A stretch of 5,736 nt of DNA from an uncultured Veillonella sp. (GCA_900550175.1 URQX01000101.1:1-5736); one strand, 5' to 3'. Positions 1 to 5,151 are shown, counted from the first letter of the stretch. Numbers and translations: made by a program. The notes: generated by a model not told the origin, from the sequence alone.

Positions 1-1520
1 CTATTACAATGTTAAAACATAACTCATGGATATCCCCCATGATATATGACCAAGTTTGGTATGATAAACCGCCCCTCACCTATTGGGCTCTCATGATAAG
101 TTATAAACTATTCGGTATATCTGACTTTACATCGCGCATACCGAACACGCTCGTTGCCGGAGCTAGCGTAGCGCTAATGTATCATATAGCTTACCGTATG
201 TCTAAGAGTACCTTTGCAGGTGTCCTCTGTGCAATTTTATTAATGAGTACACTACAATTTTGGTATATATCACATGCAGTTATCACTGATGGATTTCTAT
301 TTCTTTTCACTTTAGCAATATTTGGATATAGCTATTTAGCTTTTACCAATAATGACAAGTCCGCTATGGTGAAAGCTTATATTGCAGCGGCCTTAGCTGT
401 AATCACAAAGGGGCCAGTAGGCATTCTCTTACCAGGGCTCATATTAATCATTTATGTAAGCGCTCGTTATATAGTTCATAAGAAAGATAAAAACTACAAA
501 CTTTCAAACGATGTTAAGCTGCTATTTAATCCATTAGGACTATTAGTCTTTATAGGTATCGCTAGCCCTTGGTATATTGCTATGTATTCAATACATGGTG
601 ATCAGTTTATCTCTGGTTTCTTAGGGCTCCATAATGTTGATCGGGCCCTTATATCTGAGCATCCTAAATTTAATGTATGGTATTACTATCTATTGATTGT
701 GCCGCTTTCACTATTACCTTGGACACCGGTTATACTGTATCAACTAAAAAATATTAATGGGAAAGATGATTTTGACTTATTCGGTACTATATGGTTTATA
801 ATTATTGTTCTTTTCTACTCATTAGTAGCTACGAAATATATAACCTATACTCTACCTGCTATCATTCCTTGTATTCTATGGGCAGCAATAAAAATTAGTG
901 AGTTACTTACAGATAAAGAGACTGGTGAATTTACTACATCACTGAAAAGATTTAATTATTGGGTTACTTTGCCATTAGGTATTTACTATATAATTTTCAC
1001 ATTTGCTACAGCATTTGATAAAACTATTAATAGCATACCATTAATAGTAGGTTCTTTTATAATAGTGTGTACAGTTTTGATTGGCCGTCAATATATAACA
1101 TCGTCTTTCAGACTTGCTATATATGCTGTTGTTCCATTACTTACTTTATACTCTGCTATTACCATTACTGTACCACCCGTATTATTTAATCAGTCGGGAT
1201 TACAATTCAAAACCTTCATTGAGGATACATCGAAACCAATATATGTATATGGTACTTACTATACTTCTATCGTATATTATATGGACACAACACCTACTCA
1301 AATTTTTGTAGATACAACTGATGATCCTAGATGGACTGCAGGTAAAGCGTTAATGCCTACCATAACAAAAGAAACTTTTTTACAACAAAGAAATGAGCAT
1401 CATGGAGCTTATGTAATAGTACCCAAAAAATATGATAAAGAATTTACGGATAGCTTCCCGTATCCAAAAGCAAAATTAGTTAACAAAACAAAAATTGCAT
1501 CAATTTATAAACTTCAATAG
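1..1520 (+). CDS. ArnT-like membrane glycosyltransferase (GT39/GT83 family), N-terminus cut by window edge
   Basis: Probably an integral membrane transferase that moves a sugar from a polyprenyl-phosphate carrier to an envelope acceptor; in ArnT itself the acceptor is lipid A. Visible hallmarks, numbered from the ATG at position 9: WYDKPPLTYW (17-26), SRIPN (42-46), TKGPVG (133-138), and an HNVDR...EHPKFNVWYYY...LPW stretch matching the ArnT family. About ten hydrophobic segments follow, then a soluble C-terminal tail of roughly 100 residues. The frame is open to the left edge (codons for Ile-Thr precede the ATG), and family members carry a first membrane helix and the catalytic Asp-containing loop before this point. 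The ATG at 9 is therefore an internal Met and about 30-60 residues are missing. The gene is convergent with rplL. Its codons are rich in ATA and AT-ending triplets, unlike the ribosomal genes. Family call is firm; acceptor and donor sugar are not known. Confidence 0.85.
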   Translation, partial: ITMLKHNSWISPMIYDQVWYDKPPLTYWALMISYKLFGISDFTSRIPNTLVAGASVALMYHIAYRMSKSTFAGVLCAILLMSTLQFWYISHAVITDGFLFLFTLAIFGYSYLAFTNNDKSAMVKAYIAAALAVITKGPVGILLPGLILIIYVSARYIVHKKDKNYKLSNDVKLLFNPLGLLVFIGIASPWYIAMYSIHGDQFISGFLGLHNVDRALISEHPKFNVWYYYLLIVPLSLLPWTPVILYQLKNINGKDDFDLFGTIWFIIIVLFYSLVATKYITYTLPAIIPCILWAAIKISELLTDKETGEFTTSLKRFNYWVTLPLGIYYIIFTFATAFDKTINSIPLIVGSFIIVCTVLIGRQYITSSFRLAIYAVVPLLTLYSAITITVPPVLFNQSGLQFKTFIEDTSKPIYVYGTYYTSIVYYMDTTPTQIFVDTTDDPRWTAGKALMPTITKETFLQQRNEHHGAYVIVPKKYDKEFTDSFPYPKAKLVNKTKIASIYKLQ

Positions 1521-1527
1521 TAAACAA

Positions 1528-1555
1528 AAAAGGCGTACCCGAGGGTACGCCTTTT
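1528..1555. terminator. Bidirectional intrinsic terminator between the glycosyltransferase and rplL
   Basis: A perfect 13-nt inverted repeat, AAAAGGCGTACCC (1528-1540) and its complement (1543-1555), can form a 12-bp GC-centred stem with a 4-nt loop. The right arm ends in TTTT followed by ATTAT for + strand transcripts. On the minus strand the stem ends in TTTTTG. It starts 7 nt after the glycosyltransferase stop and lies 13 nt beyond the rplL stop, so it can end both convergent transcripts. Confidence 0.9.
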
Positions 1556-1568
1556 ATTATGGCTAGAA

Positions 1569-1937
1569 TTATTTCAATTCTACAGTTGCGCCAGCTTCTT
1601 CCAATTGAGCTTTCAAAGCTTCAGCTGCTTCAGTAGCTACGCCTTCTTTTACAGGTGCAGGAGCGCCGTCAACGATAGCTTTAGCTTCTTTCAAGCCAAG
1701 ACCAGTTGCTTCACGAACAACTTTGATTACGTTGATTTTGGATGCGCCAGCATCTTTCAAGATTACGTCGAAGGAATCTTTAGCTGCGCCAGCACCAGCG
1801 TCGCCAGCTGCTGCTACAGCTACAGGAGCTGCTGCAGTTACGCCAAATTCTTCTTCAATTGCTTTTACAAGATCATTAAGTTCAAGGATTGTTGCTTCTT
1901 TCAATTCAGCAACGATGTTTTCAATGTTCAATGCCAT
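1569..1937 (-). CDS. rplL: 50S ribosomal protein L7/L12
   Basis: A 122-residue acidic, alanine-rich protein of the usual L7/L12 length. It forms the flexible stalk of the large subunit, as dimers bound to L10, and recruits GTPase factors such as EF-G and EF-Tu. Domains in order: N-terminal dimerisation and L10-binding region (1-33), an Ala/Gly/Pro-Val hinge (about 34-52), and a globular C-terminal domain (54-122) with the conserved GLGLKEAKAIVDGAPAPVKE stretch (79-98). A GGAGG Shine-Dalgarno (1947-1951) sits 9 nt before the ATG. It is the last gene of the cluster, 70 nt after rplJ, and is followed by a terminator rather than by rpoB. No obvious promoter lies in the rplJ-rplL gap, so it is probably transcribed with rplJ under the L10 leader. 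Confidence 0.98.
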   Translation of the reverse strand: MALNIENIVAELKEATILELNDLVKAIEEEFGVTAAAPVAVAAAGDAGAGAAKDSFDVILKDAGASKINVIKVVREATGLGLKEAKAIVDGAPAPVKEGVATEAAEALKAQLEEAGATVELK

Positions 1938-2007
1938 TTTAGTTTTCCTCCATAAATTAGTTTATAGTGCCAACCTCATGCGGCCGACGAATACTTTGCA
2001 AAAAATA

Positions 2008-2505
2008 TTATTCTGCAGGTTTTGCTTCTGCAACAGCTTTGACAGCGTATGCAACGTTGCGAACAGGAGCTTGCAATACGGAAAGCAACATGGAAAGCAT
2101 GCCTTCGCGGTTTGGAAGACTTGCAATTGCTTTAATACCAGCAGCGTCCATAACTTCGCCTTCAACGATACCAGCTTTAACTGTTACAACTTCTTTGTCA
2201 GTAGATTTGATGAATTGTTCGATTACACGAGCAGGTGCAACAGCATCTTCTTTAGAAGTAGCCAACGCAGTTGGACCTTCTAAATGCTCAGAGAAACCTT
2301 CAAGATTCAATTCATTTGCAGCAATGCGAGTCAAAGTATTTTTGATTACTTTGTATTCAACGCCTTCAGCCAACATTTTGCGACGAAGTTCAGTTGCTTG
2401 TGCAACAGTTAAACCAGAGTAACCAATCAATACAGCGCCTTTTGCTTCAGAAAGAGTTTCTTTCATTTGAGCAACGATTGCTTTCTTTTGTTCAGTGACA
2501 GCCAT
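2008..2505 (-). CDS. rplJ: 50S ribosomal protein L10
   Basis: A 165-residue protein matching L10. Its N-terminal globular domain binds 23S rRNA at the base of the stalk beside L11, and its C-terminal helix carries the L7/L12 dimers. Recognisable stretches are GAVLIGYSGLTVAQATELRR (23-42), YKVIKNTLTRIA (51-62) and the C-terminal helix around REGMLSMLLSVLQAPVRNVA (133-152). An AAGGAGG Shine-Dalgarno (2513-2519) lies 7 nt before the ATG, which fixes the start. Upstream is a 174-nt gap holding an L10 leader RNA with a terminator, so L10 (as a complex with L7/L12) very likely represses its own operon by attenuation. Confidence 0.98.
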   Translation of the reverse strand: MAVTEQKKAIVAQMKETLSEAKGAVLIGYSGLTVAQATELRRKMLAEGVEYKVIKNTLTRIAANELNLEGFSEHLEGPTALATSKEDAVAPARVIEQFIKSTDKEVVTVKAGIVEGEVMDAAGIKAIASLPNREGMLSMLLSVLQAPVRNVAYAVKAVAEAKPAE

Positions 2506-2555
2506 TAGATTACCTCCTTGTAGATTTTTTGGTGCTCTATGTACTATCTTAGCGT

Positions 2556-2587
2556 AAAAAACGACCCCATCGCACGCGATGAGGTCG
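2556..2587 (-). terminator. Attenuator terminator in the rplJ leader
   Basis: On the minus strand CGACCTCATCGC (2587-2576) pairs with GCGATGGGGTCG (2573-2562), with one G-U wobble and a short GU-centred loop. A run of six U residues follows (2561-2556). This is a strong intrinsic terminator placed before the rplJ Shine-Dalgarno, so it must be bypassed for rplJ-rplL expression. Its 5' arm can pair instead with the upstream antiterminator segment. Confidence 0.88.
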
Positions 2588-2619
2588 AACTAGTCCTAGA
2601 TTGTTCTAGTGTCAGCCTC
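2581..2619 (-). promoter_or_regulatory. Antiterminator hairpin of the L10 leader
   Basis: In the transcript GAGGCUGA (2619-2612) can pair with UCGACCUC (2588-2581) with one C-A mismatch and one U-G wobble. After a single bulged C this continues into ACUAG (2610-2606) with CUAGU (2593-2589), closing a 12-nt loop. The 3' arm takes 7 nt of the terminator's 5' arm, so the two structures exclude each other. Its 5' arm also shares GCUGA (2616-2612) with the base stem of the L10-binding fold. The role is inferred from these overlaps. Confidence 0.7.
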
Positions 2620-2666
2620 AGCGGGCGGATTTTCATCCATTATACATACCAGCCGTCTACAGCTAA
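2612..2666 (-). ncRNA. Ribosomal protein L10 leader (L10-binding RNA fold)
   Basis: The transcript reads UUAGC UGUAGA CGGCUGG ... CCGCCCG CUGAG GCUGA, which fits the L10 leader pattern known from Firmicutes. A base stem pairs UUAGC (2666-2662) with GCUGA (2616-2612). An internal loop with UGUAGA on one side and a UGAG element on the other resembles the kink-turn that L10 recognises. An upper helix pairs CGGCUGG (2655-2649) with CCGCCCG (2628-2622) around one C-C mismatch. When L10-L7/L12 holds this fold, GCUGA is not free for the antiterminator, so the downstream terminator should form. The arrangement is seen in the sequence; the mechanism follows what is known for B. subtilis rplJ. Confidence 0.85.
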
Positions 2667-2678
2667 GAGACATATGTG

Positions 2679-2706
2679 ATTATTGCTCTTTTGTAACGTT
2701 GCTCAA
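2679..2706 (-). promoter_or_regulatory. Candidate rplJ promoter overlapping the 3' end of rplA
   Basis: A TTGAGC -35-like box (2706-2701) and an AATAAT -10-like box (2684-2679) are 16 bp apart on the minus strand. The -10 box covers the rplA stop codon. A start about 7 nt downstream would put the 5' end near 2671, just before the L10-binding fold. The -35 match is only 4 of 6, so this is a candidate; transcripts reading through from rplA are the alternative source. Confidence 0.4.
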
Positions 2707-3390
2707 TTTGAACACGTTCAAAGGCACACCAGGGCCCATTGTAGCGGACAAGGTTACAGATTTAATGTATTGACCTTTAGCTGCTACAGGTTTAGCCTTG
2801 ATAATAGTATCAACGATTGTACGGTAGTTGTCAAGTAATTTTTCATCATCGAAGGACGCTTTACCGATGGAGCAAGAGATAATACCTGCTTTATCAGTAC
2901 GGTATTCGATTTTACCAGCTTTGATTTCGTTTACTGCACGAGCAACGTCTGGAGTTACTGTACCAACTTTAGGGTTTGGCATCAAGCCTTTAGGACCCAA
3001 GATTTTACCAAGACGGCCAACTTGACCCATCATGTCTGGTGTAGCAACTACTACGTCGAAGTCGCTCCAACCACCTTGGATTTTAGCTACTAACTCTTCA
3101 GAACCTACGAAATCTGCACCAGCTTCTTCAGCTGCTTTAATGTTGTCGCCTTTTGCGAATACAAGAACGCGTTTAGTTTTGCCAGTACCATGAGGCAATA
3201 CTACTGCACCACGAACTTGTTGATCAGCGTATTTAGGGTCGACATTCAAGTTGAAAGCGATTTCAACTGTTTCATCGAAATTTGCAGTTGCAGTTTTCTT
3301 AACCAACTCGATTGCTTCTACTGGTTCGTAGAACTTACCAGCTTCAATAAGTTTTACTGCTTCAGCGTATTTCTTACCTACTTTTGCCAT
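2680..3390 (-). CDS. rplA: 50S ribosomal protein L1
   Basis: A 236-residue L1, the usual bacterial length. It binds the mobile L1 stalk of 23S rRNA, helps move deacylated tRNA out of the E site, and in many bacteria represses its own operon by binding mRNA. The signature GRLGKILGPKGLMPNPK lies at 125-141. GTVTPDVARAV (143-153) and IEYRTDKAGI (161-170) follow, and the C-terminal TMGPG (217-221) corresponds to the conserved RNA-contacting Thr-Met-Gly element. An AAGGAGG Shine-Dalgarno (3399-3405) sits 8 nt before the ATG and only 2 nt from the end of a predicted L1-binding hairpin, so L1 bound there would block ribosome entry. The gene is 76 nt downstream of rplK. Its end overlaps the candidate rplJ promoter. 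Confidence 0.98.
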   Translation of the reverse strand: MAKVGKKYAEAVKLIEAGKFYEPVEAIELVKKTATANFDETVEIAFNLNVDPKYADQQVRGAVVLPHGTGKTKRVLVFAKGDNIKAAEEAGADFVGSEELVAKIQGGWSDFDVVVATPDMMGQVGRLGKILGPKGLMPNPKVGTVTPDVARAVNEIKAGKIEYRTDKAGIISCSIGKASFDDEKLLDNYRTIVDTIIKAKPVAAKGQYIKSVTLSATMGPGVPLNVFKLSNVTKEQ

Positions 3391-3407
3391 TATAATATCC
3401 TCCTTAT

Positions 3408-3434
3408 GTGGTCAAACGGGAATTCCCTCCCACC
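3408..3434 (-). promoter_or_regulatory. Predicted L1-binding RNA hairpin in the rplA leader
   Basis: In the transcript GUGG (3433-3430) pairs with CCAC (3411-3408), and GGG (3427-3425) pairs with CCC (3420-3418) around an AAUU loop. Between them is an asymmetric internal loop with GA on one side and GUUUGA on the other. The GGUGGGAGG strand and closing ACCAC match the L1-binding site of 23S rRNA helices 76-78 (E. coli GGUGGGAGGC with UACCACC). The hairpin ends 2 nt before the Shine-Dalgarno. Ligand and function are inferred from this rRNA mimicry. Confidence 0.72.
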
Positions 3435-3437
3435 GAT

Positions 3438-3454
3438 TTGCGCCTTATGCGCAA
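3438..3454 (-). repeat. Perfect 6-bp hairpin just upstream of the rplA L1 site
   Basis: TTGCGC (3438-3443) and GCGCAA (3449-3454) flank a 5-nt loop in the rplK-rplA gap, 12 nt past the rplK stop. No U-run follows it, so it is not an intrinsic terminator. It may insulate or stack on the L1 hairpin, or protect the mRNA; the role is unknown. Confidence 0.5.
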
Positions 3455-3466
3455 GTCGTACGCTTA

Positions 3467-3892
3467 TTAGTCAACGATTTCAATGCCCATGCTGCGAGCA
3501 GTACCTTCTACCATGCGCATACCTTGTTCTACGGTATTAGCATTCAAGTCAGGCATTTTCAATTCAGCAATTTCACGAACTTTATCGCGACCTACTTTTG
3601 CTACTTTATCACGGTTAGGTACACCAGAACCTTTTGGAATACCTGCAGCTTTTTTCAACAATACTGCAGCTGGTGGAGTCTTAGTGATGAAGTCGAAGCT
3701 ACGATCTTCATATACGTTAATAACTACTGGGATAATTAAGCCAGCTTGTTTAGCAGTACGTTCGTTGAATTCTTTTGTGAAAGCAACGATGTTAACACCT
3801 GCTTGACCTAGTGCAGGACCAACTGGTGGTGCTGGAGTAGCTTTAGCGGCTTCAATTTGTAGTTTTACTTGTTTAACTAATTTCTTAGCCAT
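3467..3892 (-). CDS. rplK: 50S ribosomal protein L11
   Basis: A 141-residue protein of exactly the usual L11 length. It binds the GTPase-associated region of 23S rRNA at the stalk base, affects factor-driven GTP hydrolysis and RelA activation, and forms part of the thiostrepton site. The N-terminal domain (about 1-72) includes the proline-rich PAPPVGPALGQAGVNI (20-35). The C-terminal rRNA-binding domain (about 74-141) includes the glycine-proline run GIPKGSGVPNRDKV and ends with the signature ANTVEQGMRMVEGTARSMGI (118-137). A GGAGG Shine-Dalgarno (3904-3908) is 11 nt from the ATG, rather long, but no better start exists. The gene lies 102 nt after nusG and has its own candidate promoter and a predicted L1-binding hairpin in its leader. 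Confidence 0.98.
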   Translation of the reverse strand: MAKKLVKQVKLQIEAAKATPAPPVGPALGQAGVNIVAFTKEFNERTAKQAGLIIPVVINVYEDRSFDFITKTPPAAVLLKKAAGIPKGSGVPNRDKVAKVGRDKVREIAELKMPDLNANTVEQGMRMVEGTARSMGIEIVD

Positions 3893-3920
3893 GGGTAATT
3901 AAACCTCCTATGCTTATACT

Positions 3921-3949
3921 GTGGTGGTAACGGATATACATCCTCCCAC
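3921..3949 (-). promoter_or_regulatory. Predicted L1-binding RNA hairpin in the rplK leader
   Basis: In the transcript GUGG (3949-3946) can pair with either CCAC of the repeated CCACCAC (3927-3921). GGAU (3943-3940) pairs with AUCC (3935-3932) around a GUAU loop, leaving an asymmetric loop of GA against GUUA. The AGUGGGAGG strand and UACCACC strand copy the L1 site of 23S rRNA. The element shares GUGGGAGG, CCGUU and ACCAC with the one before rplA. It lies upstream of the rplK Shine-Dalgarno (3904-3908), as expected for translational repression by L1 and similar in placement to the E. coli L11 operon. Confidence 0.75.
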
Positions 3950-3982
3950 TGGCAACCAAAATCGATTGCTCTTTTTAGAGTT

Positions 3983-4011
3983 ATAATATATATATTAAAG
4001 AGTTTTCTCAA
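3983..4011 (-). promoter_or_regulatory. Candidate rplK promoter overlapping the 3' end of nusG
   Basis: On the minus strand TTGAGA (4011-4006, 5 of 6 to TTGACA) and TATTAT (3988-3983, 5 of 6 to TATAAT) are separated by 17 bp of AT-rich DNA. The -35 box lies inside the last nusG codons. A start near 3976 gives an 83-nt leader that contains the whole L1-binding hairpin. It would let rplK-rplA be expressed apart from rpmG-secE-nusG. Confidence 0.62.
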
Positions 4012-4531
4012 TTTGAGAGAACTCTACCTCTACCTCGGTATCTCGGTTGAACATTTCCACATTAAGTTTCAATGTTCCTTTTTCAGGGTTAAGTTCGGTA
4101 ATAACACCTAGTTTATCTTCAAAGGCCCCGGACGTAATGCGTACCGTTTCACCAACTTCTACATCGATGTTGATGCTTGGTTTCTTATCCAAGCCCTGAG
4201 ACTTAAGTATATGTTCTACTTCGGAATCAGAAAGTGGAACTGGTTTAGTGGCAGAACCAACGAAACCTGTTACACCTGGTGTGTTGCGCACAACATACCA
4301 AGAGCGGTCGTTAACTTCCATTTCAACCAATACGTACCCAGGAAATATCTTACGTTTTACTACTTTTTTAACCCCATCTTTTTCATCTATTTCGTCTTCA
4401 AGAGGTACCAAAATACGGCTAATCACATCTTGTAGACCCATAGACTGAACTTTAAGTTCAAGAGTGGTTTTAACTTTATTTTCGTAGCCTGAATAGGTAT
4501 GAATTACATACCACTTCTTATCTGCTTCCAT
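3995..4531 (-). CDS. nusG: Transcription termination/antitermination factor NusG
   Basis: A 178-residue NusG of normal bacterial length. It binds the RNA polymerase clamp, modulates pausing and elongation, and links polymerase to Rho or to the ribosome. The NGN domain (about 5-110) starts with KKWYVIHTYSGYE (5-17) and includes KIFPGYVLVEM (61-71) and the RNTPGVTGFVG stretch (82-92). The KOW domain follows a linker and contains VGETVRITSGAFEDKLGVI (126-144). The gap to secE is 12 nt, and the AAGGGGG Shine-Dalgarno (4539-4545) overlaps the secE stop codon, so the two are probably translationally coupled. The secE-nusG-rplK order is the standard bacterial one. Confidence 0.98.
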   Translation of the reverse strand: MEADKKWYVIHTYSGYENKVKTTLELKVQSMGLQDVISRILVPLEDEIDEKDGVKKVVKRKIFPGYVLVEMEVNDRSWYVVRNTPGVTGFVGSATKPVPLSDSEVEHILKSQGLDKKPSINIDVEVGETVRITSGAFEDKLGVITELNPEKGTLKLNVEMFNRDTEVEVEFSQIEKTL

Positions 4532-4543
4532 GAAATGGCCCCC

Positions 4544-4765
4544 TTATCCAACAAAGTGCAACAACGTATTAAAAAGTTGGGCAAAGACTGCATCAAGTAC
4601 ATAAATAATAAAGGCGATAAAAATCGTCACTAAAAATACTACTATTGTGTAATTGATGAGTTCTTTTTTTGTTGGCCAGACTACTTTTTTAAGTTCAGCT
4701 TTCACACCGCGGAAGAATTTACCAAATCCACCACGCTGCTGCACTGCTGAGTTAGACTTTGCCAT
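4544..4765 (-). CDS. secE: Preprotein translocase subunit SecE
   Basis: A 73-residue SecE of the short, single-span type found in most bacteria outside the enteric group. It clamps SecY in the SecYEG channel. A basic, Gly-rich N-terminus precedes the conserved amphipathic motif AELKKVVWPTKKEL (23-36), which contains the invariant WP-T-KE core. One hydrophobic membrane segment (about 38-60) follows, with a short tail. The Shine-Dalgarno is modest: GAGG (4776-4779), 10 nt before the ATG. It lies 41 nt downstream of rpmG and 12 nt upstream of nusG, in the usual rpmG-secE-nusG order. No tRNA-Trp gene lies in the rpmG-secE gap, although some bacteria have one there. Confidence 0.97.
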   Translation of the reverse strand: MAKSNSAVQQRGGFGKFFRGVKAELKKVVWPTKKELINYTIVVFLVTIFIAFIIYVLDAVFAQLFNTLLHFVG

Positions 4766-4806
4766 TGTTTCACATCCTCAAATCAACAGGTAATGAATGA
4801 TAAGAA

Positions 4807-4956
4807 CTATTTTGTTTCACGGTGTAATGTATGTTTACCGCAGAATTTGCAATATTTCATCATTTCAATACGATCAGGATTGTTCTTTTTGTTCTTGTTC
4901 GTTTGATAGTTACGTTGTTTGCAATCTGTGCAAGCTAAAGTAATGGCATTACGCAT
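4807..4956 (-). CDS. rpmG: 50S ribosomal protein L33, zinc-binding (C+) form
   Basis: A 49-residue basic protein beginning MRNAITLACTDCKQRNY and ending HTLHRETK, typical of L33, which sits near the E site of the large subunit. It has two CxxC pairs, at Cys9/Cys12 and Cys36/Cys39, so it is the zinc-ribbon C+ form rather than the cysteine-free form some bacteria use under zinc shortage. A GAGGTG Shine-Dalgarno (4964-4969) lies 7 nt before the ATG, and a near-consensus promoter lies about 70 nt upstream. It is the first gene of the rpmG-secE-nusG unit. Confidence 0.97.
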   Translation of the reverse strand: MRNAITLACTDCKQRNYQTNKNKKNNPDRIEMMKYCKFCGKHTLHRETK

Positions 4957-4995
4957 CCGGATACACCTCGCTTTTTATTTACTAATCTGTCTCTT

Positions 4996-5017
4996 GTACT
5001 CGAAAACGCTCGACTAC
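4996..5017 (-). repeat. Small hairpin in the rpmG 5' leader
   Basis: The leader RNA can pair GUA-G-UCGA (5017-5010) with UCGA-G-UAC (5003-4996): seven pairs around one G-G mismatch, with a 6-nt loop. It sits just downstream of the predicted transcription start and more than 25 nt from the Shine-Dalgarno. It may only stabilise the 5' end; a regulatory role is not shown. Confidence 0.35.
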
Positions 5018-5027
5018 ATACTAAAAA

Positions 5028-5056
5028 AATATATCATACGTAGCAAGTGATGTCAA
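5028..5056 (-). promoter_or_regulatory. Promoter of the rpmG-secE-nusG unit
   Basis: On the minus strand a perfect TTGACA -35 box (5056-5051) and a TATATT -10 box (5033-5028, 5 of 6) are separated by the optimal 17 bp, followed by a T-rich start region. The predicted start is near 5021, leaving a leader of about 65 nt. It is the best vegetative (sigma-70/sigma-A type) promoter in the window and fits strong expression of the translation and export genes. Confidence 0.85.
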
Positions 5057-5059
5057 GAA

Positions 5060-5076
5060 TTTTGAGCAACTCAAAA
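5060..5076. repeat. Perfect inverted repeat abutting the rpmG promoter
   Basis: TTTTGAG (5060-5066) and CTCAAAA (5070-5076) flank a 3-nt centre, 3 bp upstream of the -35 box. The repeat also overlaps the U-run of the terminator at 5073-5096. It could be a binding site for a dimeric regulator or only part of the terminator tail. Confidence 0.45.
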
Positions 5077-5096
5077 AAGCCAGGCACATGTACCTG
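5073..5096 (-). terminator. Second, weaker terminator between the NO reductase gene and rpmG
   Basis: In the minus-strand transcript CAGGUA (5096-5091) pairs with UGCCUG (5086-5081) with one U-G wobble around a CAUG loop. GC and then six U residues (5078-5073) follow. It backs up the stronger terminator about 20 nt upstream and ends just before the rpmG promoter. Confidence 0.6.
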
Positions 5097-5112
5097 ACAG
5101 GAATAGTATAAC

Positions 5113-5149
5113 AAAAAATGGCGTTCCTTGTCTAGAAAGGAACGCCATT
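5113..5149 (-). terminator. Intrinsic terminator of the nitric oxide reductase gene
   Basis: A perfect 13-bp inverted repeat has arms AATGGCGTTCCTT (5117-5129) and its complement (5137-5149), with a 7-nt loop. On the minus strand it is followed by TTTTGTT. It begins 2 nt past the stop codon of the reductase gene. Confidence 0.9.
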
Positions 5150-5151
5150 AA

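Noticed and set aside
9..11. ATG as the true start of the glycosyltransferase
   Set aside because: The frame is open to the window edge, no Shine-Dalgarno is visible, and family members carry a first membrane helix and catalytic loop before this point.
1785..1840. Apparent GCTGCT-like short repeats
   Set aside because: They encode the Ala-rich hinge of L7/L12 and reflect repeated alanine codons, not a repeat element.
1952..1965. ATAAA/TTTAT hairpin next to the rplL Shine-Dalgarno as a regulatory element
   Set aside because: Five A-T pairs only; such a stem is expected by chance in AT-rich spacer and would be very unstable.
1605..2422. Long + strand open frames opposite rplL and rplJ
   Set aside because: They are antisense shadows of strongly biased ribosomal codons, with Ser/Phe/Cys-rich or low-complexity translations, no Shine-Dalgarno and no family resemblance.
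3969..3980. CTCT-TTTT-AGAG hairpin as a nusG terminator
   Set aside because: The stem is only 4 bp, AT-containing and lacks a following U-run; it more likely lies at the 5' end of the rplK leader.
4766..4806. Possible tRNA-Trp between rpmG and secE, found in some bacteria
   Set aside because: The gap is 41 nt, too short for a tRNA, and shows no cloverleaf arms.
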